A stretch of 16,650 nt of DNA, taken from assembly GCA_030040235.1 (NCBI GenBank), contig JASHUC010000181.1:1-16650 (forward strand). Reading direction: 5' to 3'. A model generated the notes under the pieces. That model saw only the letters and a program-made list of their open reading frames with translations, had not been told where the DNA came from and did no database searches. Positions within the stretch are counted from its first letter, which is position 1, and every line of letters begins with the position of its first letter. This DNA comes from Gammaproteobacteria bacterium. GTDB taxonomy: Bacteria; Pseudomonadota; Gammaproteobacteria; Steroidobacterales; Steroidobacteraceae. The position numbers and the translations under genes were made by a program. Below, in pieces: positions 13,739 to 16,650 of the stretch.

Positions 13739-16036
13739 ATGAGTCGTCCCACGAACAAGCTCGATCGTCGTCAGTTCATGAAAGTCATGGGCATGGGTGC
13801 AGCGGCGAGCACGCTCGGTGCCAACATCACCAAGGCGCTCGCCATTCCTGCGAACAACCGCACGGGCACCATTGCCGATGTCGAGCACATCGTGATCCTG
13901 ATGCAGGAGAACCGTCCGTTCGATCATCAGTTCGGTACGCTGCGCGGCGTCCGTGGCTTTTCCGATCCGCGTGCCGTCAACATCCACCTGCCGCTCGCAA
14001 GCGGAACGGGCACGGTGCTCGCCTCGGTGTTCCTGCAGCCGGCCGGTGCCAACAATGTGGCGGCCGGCTACGGTGTACCGCCCAACTCCGGCACCCTGGG
14101 CGGCCCGGCGAATGGCGCGTACGTGATTCCGCCCTTTCACGTGAACCCCGAAAGCGTGAGCCCGGGCCTCGAAACGCTCGGACTGACCTACTTTCCCGGG
14201 ACCAGCCACGCCTGGTCGAACACCCACGAGTGCTGGAATCAAGGTCAGCACGACCACTGGCCGATCGTGAACAGCCCGACGGTGATGTCCTATCTGACGC
14301 GCGAAGATATTCCCTACCACTACGCGCTCGCGGATGCCTTCACGATTGGCGACGACTACCACTCGGCGATCATGGGACCCACGAATCCAAACCGCACCTA
14401 TCTGTTCACGGGTTGCGTCGGCAATCTAGACGACCTCGGTAGCGGCGGCACTGACGGGCACGGCGCGGGTCCGATGACGGGCAACGGCTTGAGTCCGAAC
14501 AATGCCTACTGGACCTTCCCGACCTTCCCCGAGCGCCTGCAGGCGGCGGGAATCACGTGGAAGATCTATCAGGATCTCGCCGGCTCGACCTTCAACCCGG
14601 ATTTCGGCGACGGCACATCGAACTCTTTCGCCGGCAACTACACCGACAACCCGGTGCTCTATTTCAATCAGTACGCGAACTCCCCGCCCGGATCGCCGCT
14701 CTACGATAATGGGTGCACCGGAACCGGGATCATCAACAGCATCCCCGCGAGCGGGGCGCCCGCCGCGGACTGGCTCACCTGGCAGGAGCAGCTCTTCGCG
14801 CAGTTTCGCAGCGATGTGCAGAACGGCACGCTGCCGCAGGTCTCGTGGATCGTCGGACCGGCGGGCTACTCCGAGCATCCGGATTACCCGGTCGATTACG
14901 GCGCCTGGTACATCTCCCAGGTCCTCGACATTCTGGTGGCGAATCCCGAGGTGTTCAGCAAGACGGTCTTCATCGTCAACTACGACGAGGCGGACGGAAG
15001 CTTCGACCATATGCCGCCGCCGTTCGCGCCGGCGTCGCCGGCATTCGGTGCCTCGACCGCCGATGCCAGCCTCGAGATCCTCACCGCGGCGCAGGCGACC
15101 CCCGCTGGCCCGATCGGCCTCAACTGCCGCGTAGGGTTTCTCGCGATCTCACCGTGGAGCAAAGGCGGTTACGTCGTCTCCCAGGTGTTCGATCACACCT
15201 CGGTGATCCAGTTCATCGAGAAGCGCTTCGGAGTGCGAGAGCCCAACGTCTCTCCGTGGCGCCGTGCCGTGGCGGGCGATCTGACCACGGTGTTCAACTT
15301 TGCCAACCCCAATGATGGTCGCGTCCAGCTACCCTCCACGAACGCCTTCCTACCGCCGGTGAACGAGCTCGCAGGCGGCAGCGTCAATACCTTCGTCCCG
15401 ACCCAGAGCGACGTGACGGCCGGGCCGCCGGCCCAGGAAGCGGGCGTACGCCCCTCGCGCGCGCTGCCTTACGAGCTCTACGCGTATGGCAGCGTGGAAC
15501 TCGCAAACGGTACCTTCACGATCGCGTTCCTCAACACCGGTGCGGTCGGCGCTGTGTTTCAGGTGCGCTCGGGGAATTCCGCGGACAACGTGCGCGCCTA
15601 CACGGTCGAAGCCGGCAAGACCCTATCGGGAACATGGACCGAAAGTCCCACGTATGATCTCTCGGTCTATGCGCCGAATGGCTTCACGCGCTACTTCAAG
15701 GGCAGTACAACTGCCGGCGCGGCGGCGCTCGAAGTGCGCGAAAGCTACGACACCAATGGCCAGGGCTCGATCGGCTGGCGGATCACCAACGTGGGTGTCG
15801 CAAACGCTACCGTCAGCGTACTCGATGCATACAGCGGCCAGGTGGTCACGCAACGTCTGGAGGCGGGCCAGAGCTTCGAGAACCTGTGGTCGCGGGAGAG
15901 CTTCTTCGGCTGGTACGACCTGATCGTCACCGTCGCAGAGGACCCGACGTTCAACTATCGCCTCGCCGGGCACGTCGAGACCGGCAGGGACAGCTTCTCG
16001 GATCCGGCACTCGGAGGGTTCGAGCTCAAGGCCTGA
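13739..16036 (+). CDS. Phosphocholine-type phospholipase C, Tat-exported
   Basis: This is a 765-residue non-haemolytic/haemolytic-type phospholipase C (PlcN/PlcH family, EC 3.1.4.3), which hydrolyses phosphatidylcholine-type lipids to diacylglycerol and phosphocholine. The N-terminus has a twin-arginine signal, DRRQFMKVMGMGAAAS (Arg10-Arg11), so it is exported folded. The catalytic domain begins VEHIVILMQENRPFDHQFGTL (ENRPFD at 57-62, usually ENRSFDHYFG) and goes on with GVRGFSDPR, NYDEADGSFDHMPPP and SQVFDHTSVIQFIEKRFG. The C-terminus carries two DUF756-type beta domains (about 575-660 and 665-755), beginning LPYELYAYGSVELANGTF and LEVRESYDTNGQGSIGWRI. Length and domain order are standard. 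A strong AGGGAGG lies 6 bp before the ATG and an intrinsic terminator follows the stop. Fit with the phosphorus theme is good; PhoB control is only weakly suggested. Confidence 0.93.
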   Translation: MSRPTNKLDRRQFMKVMGMGAAASTLGANITKALAIPANNRTGTIADVEHIVILMQENRPFDHQFGTLRGVRGFSDPRAVNIHLPLASGTGTVLASVFLQPAGANNVAAGYGVPPNSGTLGGPANGAYVIPPFHVNPESVSPGLETLGLTYFPGTSHAWSNTHECWNQGQHDHWPIVNSPTVMSYLTREDIPYHYALADAFTIGDDYHSAIMGPTNPNRTYLFTGCVGNLDDLGSGGTDGHGAGPMTGNGLSPNNAYWTFPTFPERLQAAGITWKIYQDLAGSTFNPDFGDGTSNSFAGNYTDNPVLYFNQYANSPPGSPLYDNGCTGTGIINSIPASGAPAADWLTWQEQLFAQFRSDVQNGTLPQVSWIVGPAGYSEHPDYPVDYGAWYISQVLDILVANPEVFSKTVFIVNYDEADGSFDHMPPPFAPASPAFGASTADASLEILTAAQATPAGPIGLNCRVGFLAISPWSKGGYVVSQVFDHTSVIQFIEKRFGVREPNVSPWRRAVAGDLTTVFNFANPNDGRVQLPSTNAFLPPVNELAGGSVNTFVPTQSDVTAGPPAQEAGVRPSRALPYELYAYGSVELANGTFTIAFLNTGAVGAVFQVRSGNSADNVRAYTVEAGKTLSGTWTESPTYDLSVYAPNGFTRYFKGSTTAGAAALEVRESYDTNGQGSIGWRITNVGVANATVSVLDAYSGQVVTQRLEAGQSFENLWSRESFFGWYDLIVTVAEDPTFNYRLAGHVETGRDSFSDPALGGFELKA

Positions 16037-16047
16037 TGCATCCCGAT

Positions 16048-16089
16048 TCCGGTCCGGGGCGTGGTTCGGCGCCTCGGACCGGATTATTT
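16048..16089 (+). terminator. Rho-independent terminator of the phospholipase gene
   Basis: A perfect 9-bp stem, TCCGGTCCG (16048-16056) with CGGACCGGA (16075-16083), extends inward by five pairs (GGGCG/CGCCT, one G-T) to an 8-nt loop. TTATTT follows at 16084-16089. It begins 11 bp after the phospholipase stop. On the opposite strand no T-run follows the stem, so it works mainly for the plus-strand gene. Confidence 0.85.
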
Positions 16090-16090
16090 C

Positions 16091-16474
16091 TCAGCCTGGC
16101 GCCGCCGCGGGATAGACGAGCGCACCGCCCTGGAGCGCTTGAGCGGCCGGCGTGAGGACTGCCGGCTCGACGTGATTGAGGCCAAAGATGTGCGCGACGG
16201 CGAAGCCCCGAGCCAGAAGATAGTCCGCAATGATTCGCCGGTGGCACCGCCACCAGAGAGCCTCCGCGCACATGACCGCGCAGCAATGCTCGGCGGCGAG
16301 GTCACAGAGCTCCTCAAACCCGGCGCGGAATGCCTCGGTACCGGCGTAATCGGCATAGGCGCGAAAGGACGCATTCTGCCAGTACCGAGTAGGGCATCGA
16401 GGCAGGCCGGCGCATCGAACGTGCCCGAAGTAGTAAAATTCCCAAGTAAGATCAACATAGCAGAGATCACGCAT
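16091..16474 (-). pseudogene. 5'-truncated DUF488-family remnant
   Basis: The minus-strand frame encodes the C-terminal half of a DUF488 protein: YWQNASFRAYADY, then EAFRAGFEELCDLAA, then the family core AVMCAEALWWRCHRRIIADYL and GFAVAHIFG. The conserved Cys/His residues of that core are present. The N-terminal half is absent, including the TIGHS-type first strand and the DVRxxPxS motif. Sequence upstream of about 16430 shows no family similarity, and the Rieske gene starts at 16473 on the other strand, so there is no room for it. The frame stays open into the Rieske gene (to 16576), but that part is a shadow. An ATG at 16474 would give 127 residues. I treat it as a remnant of an uncharacterised family; a short expressed protein cannot be excluded. 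Confidence 0.7.
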
Positions 16475-16650
16475 GCTCAAGCCCGAACAGAACGAGCTTC
16501 TCACCCGCGTCGGGCCGGATACCCCGATGGGCGATTTTCTGCGGGAGTACTGGGTCCCGGCCTGCCGCTCGGCCAAGCTCGAGGTGGATGGCGCCCCGGA
16601 GCGGGTACGCCTGTTCGGGGAGAACTTCGTTGCCTTCCGCGCAACCGACG
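16473..16650 (+). CDS. Rieske-type aromatic ring-hydroxylating oxygenase alpha subunit, N-terminal part (runs off window)
   Basis: The open frame from ATG 16473 runs 59 codons to the window edge. Its start, MLKPEQNELLTRVGPDTPMG, followed by FLREYWVPACRS and VRLFGENFVAFRATD, is typical of phthalate-4,5-dioxygenase-like Rieske oxygenases. It stops before the CxH...CxxH iron-sulfur motif, so the cofactor site is not seen and the substrate cannot be assigned. Such enzymes hydroxylate or demethylate aromatic rings using a separate reductase. GAGAT lies 8 bp before the start, and TAAAAT at 16434-16439 is a possible -10 without a convincing -35. It appears to begin a new transcription unit unrelated to the phosphorus genes. 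Confidence 0.85.
   Translation, partial: MLKPEQNELLTRVGPDTPMGDFLREYWVPACRSAKLEVDGAPERVRLFGENFVAFRATD

Overview
This window is GC-rich, densely packed bacterial DNA. It carries a large TonB-dependent receptor, a lipoprotein with an LTGC lipobox, a Tat-exported phospholipase C, a PadR regulator coupled to a TonB-like membrane protein, and a Rieske oxygenase. This points to an environmental Gram-negative proteobacterium. The style of the TonB-like protein and the receptor plus TPR-sulfotransferase pairing recalls gammaproteobacteria of the Steroidobacteraceae/Nevskiales type. That placement is an inference from remembered gene style, not a measured one.

Layout. Positions 1-1745 (minus) hold a four-gene run: a VOC-fold protein, a decayed NmrA-like oxidoreductase, a PadR regulator, and the start of a TonB-like membrane protein that leaves the window at base 1. 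Positions 1828-3057 (+) encode a beta-propeller lipoprotein, convergent with an inositol-monophosphatase-family enzyme (3047-3862, minus). Positions 3952-8779 (+) are a TonB-dependent receptor overlapping a TPR-sulfotransferase. Positions 8767-12139 are a divergent phosphonate module: FAD oxidoreductase and phosphonoacetaldehyde hydrolase (PhnX) on the minus strand, and a DUF5690 membrane protein on the plus strand. Positions 12120-13544 (minus) hold a second, shorter TPR-sulfotransferase. Positions 13739-16036 (+) encode a Tat-exported phosphocholine-type phospholipase C with a strong intrinsic terminator. The right edge has a 5'-truncated DUF488 remnant and the start of a Rieske oxygenase.

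How the genes may work together. The central theme is phosphorus scavenging. The promoter region of the DUF5690 gene has an 18-bp Pho-box-like element (GTGTCAT-CGGC-CTGTCAC) with a -10-like hexamer exactly 10 bp downstream, the geometry of E. coli PhoB promoters. The receptor's upstream region carries a near copy (CCTTCAT-CGGG-CTGTCAT), 13 of 15 core bases shared. No phnW transaminase lies beside phnX. Instead a translationally coupled FAD oxidoreductase of the kind known to oxidise (N-methyl-)2-aminoethylphosphonate can supply phosphonoacetaldehyde. The inferred route is receptor across the outer membrane, DUF5690 protein across the inner membrane, oxidase to phosphonoacetaldehyde, and PhnX to phosphate and acetaldehyde. 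The phospholipase C would release phosphocholine outside the cytoplasm. The two sulfotransferase paralogues flank the phosphonate module in mirror-image orientation, each overlapping its inner neighbour tail to tail. Their link to phosphorus is unknown and is the least explained part of the window.

No rRNA, tRNA, CRISPR array or insertion sequence was recognised, and no gene-free stretch exceeds 300 bp.
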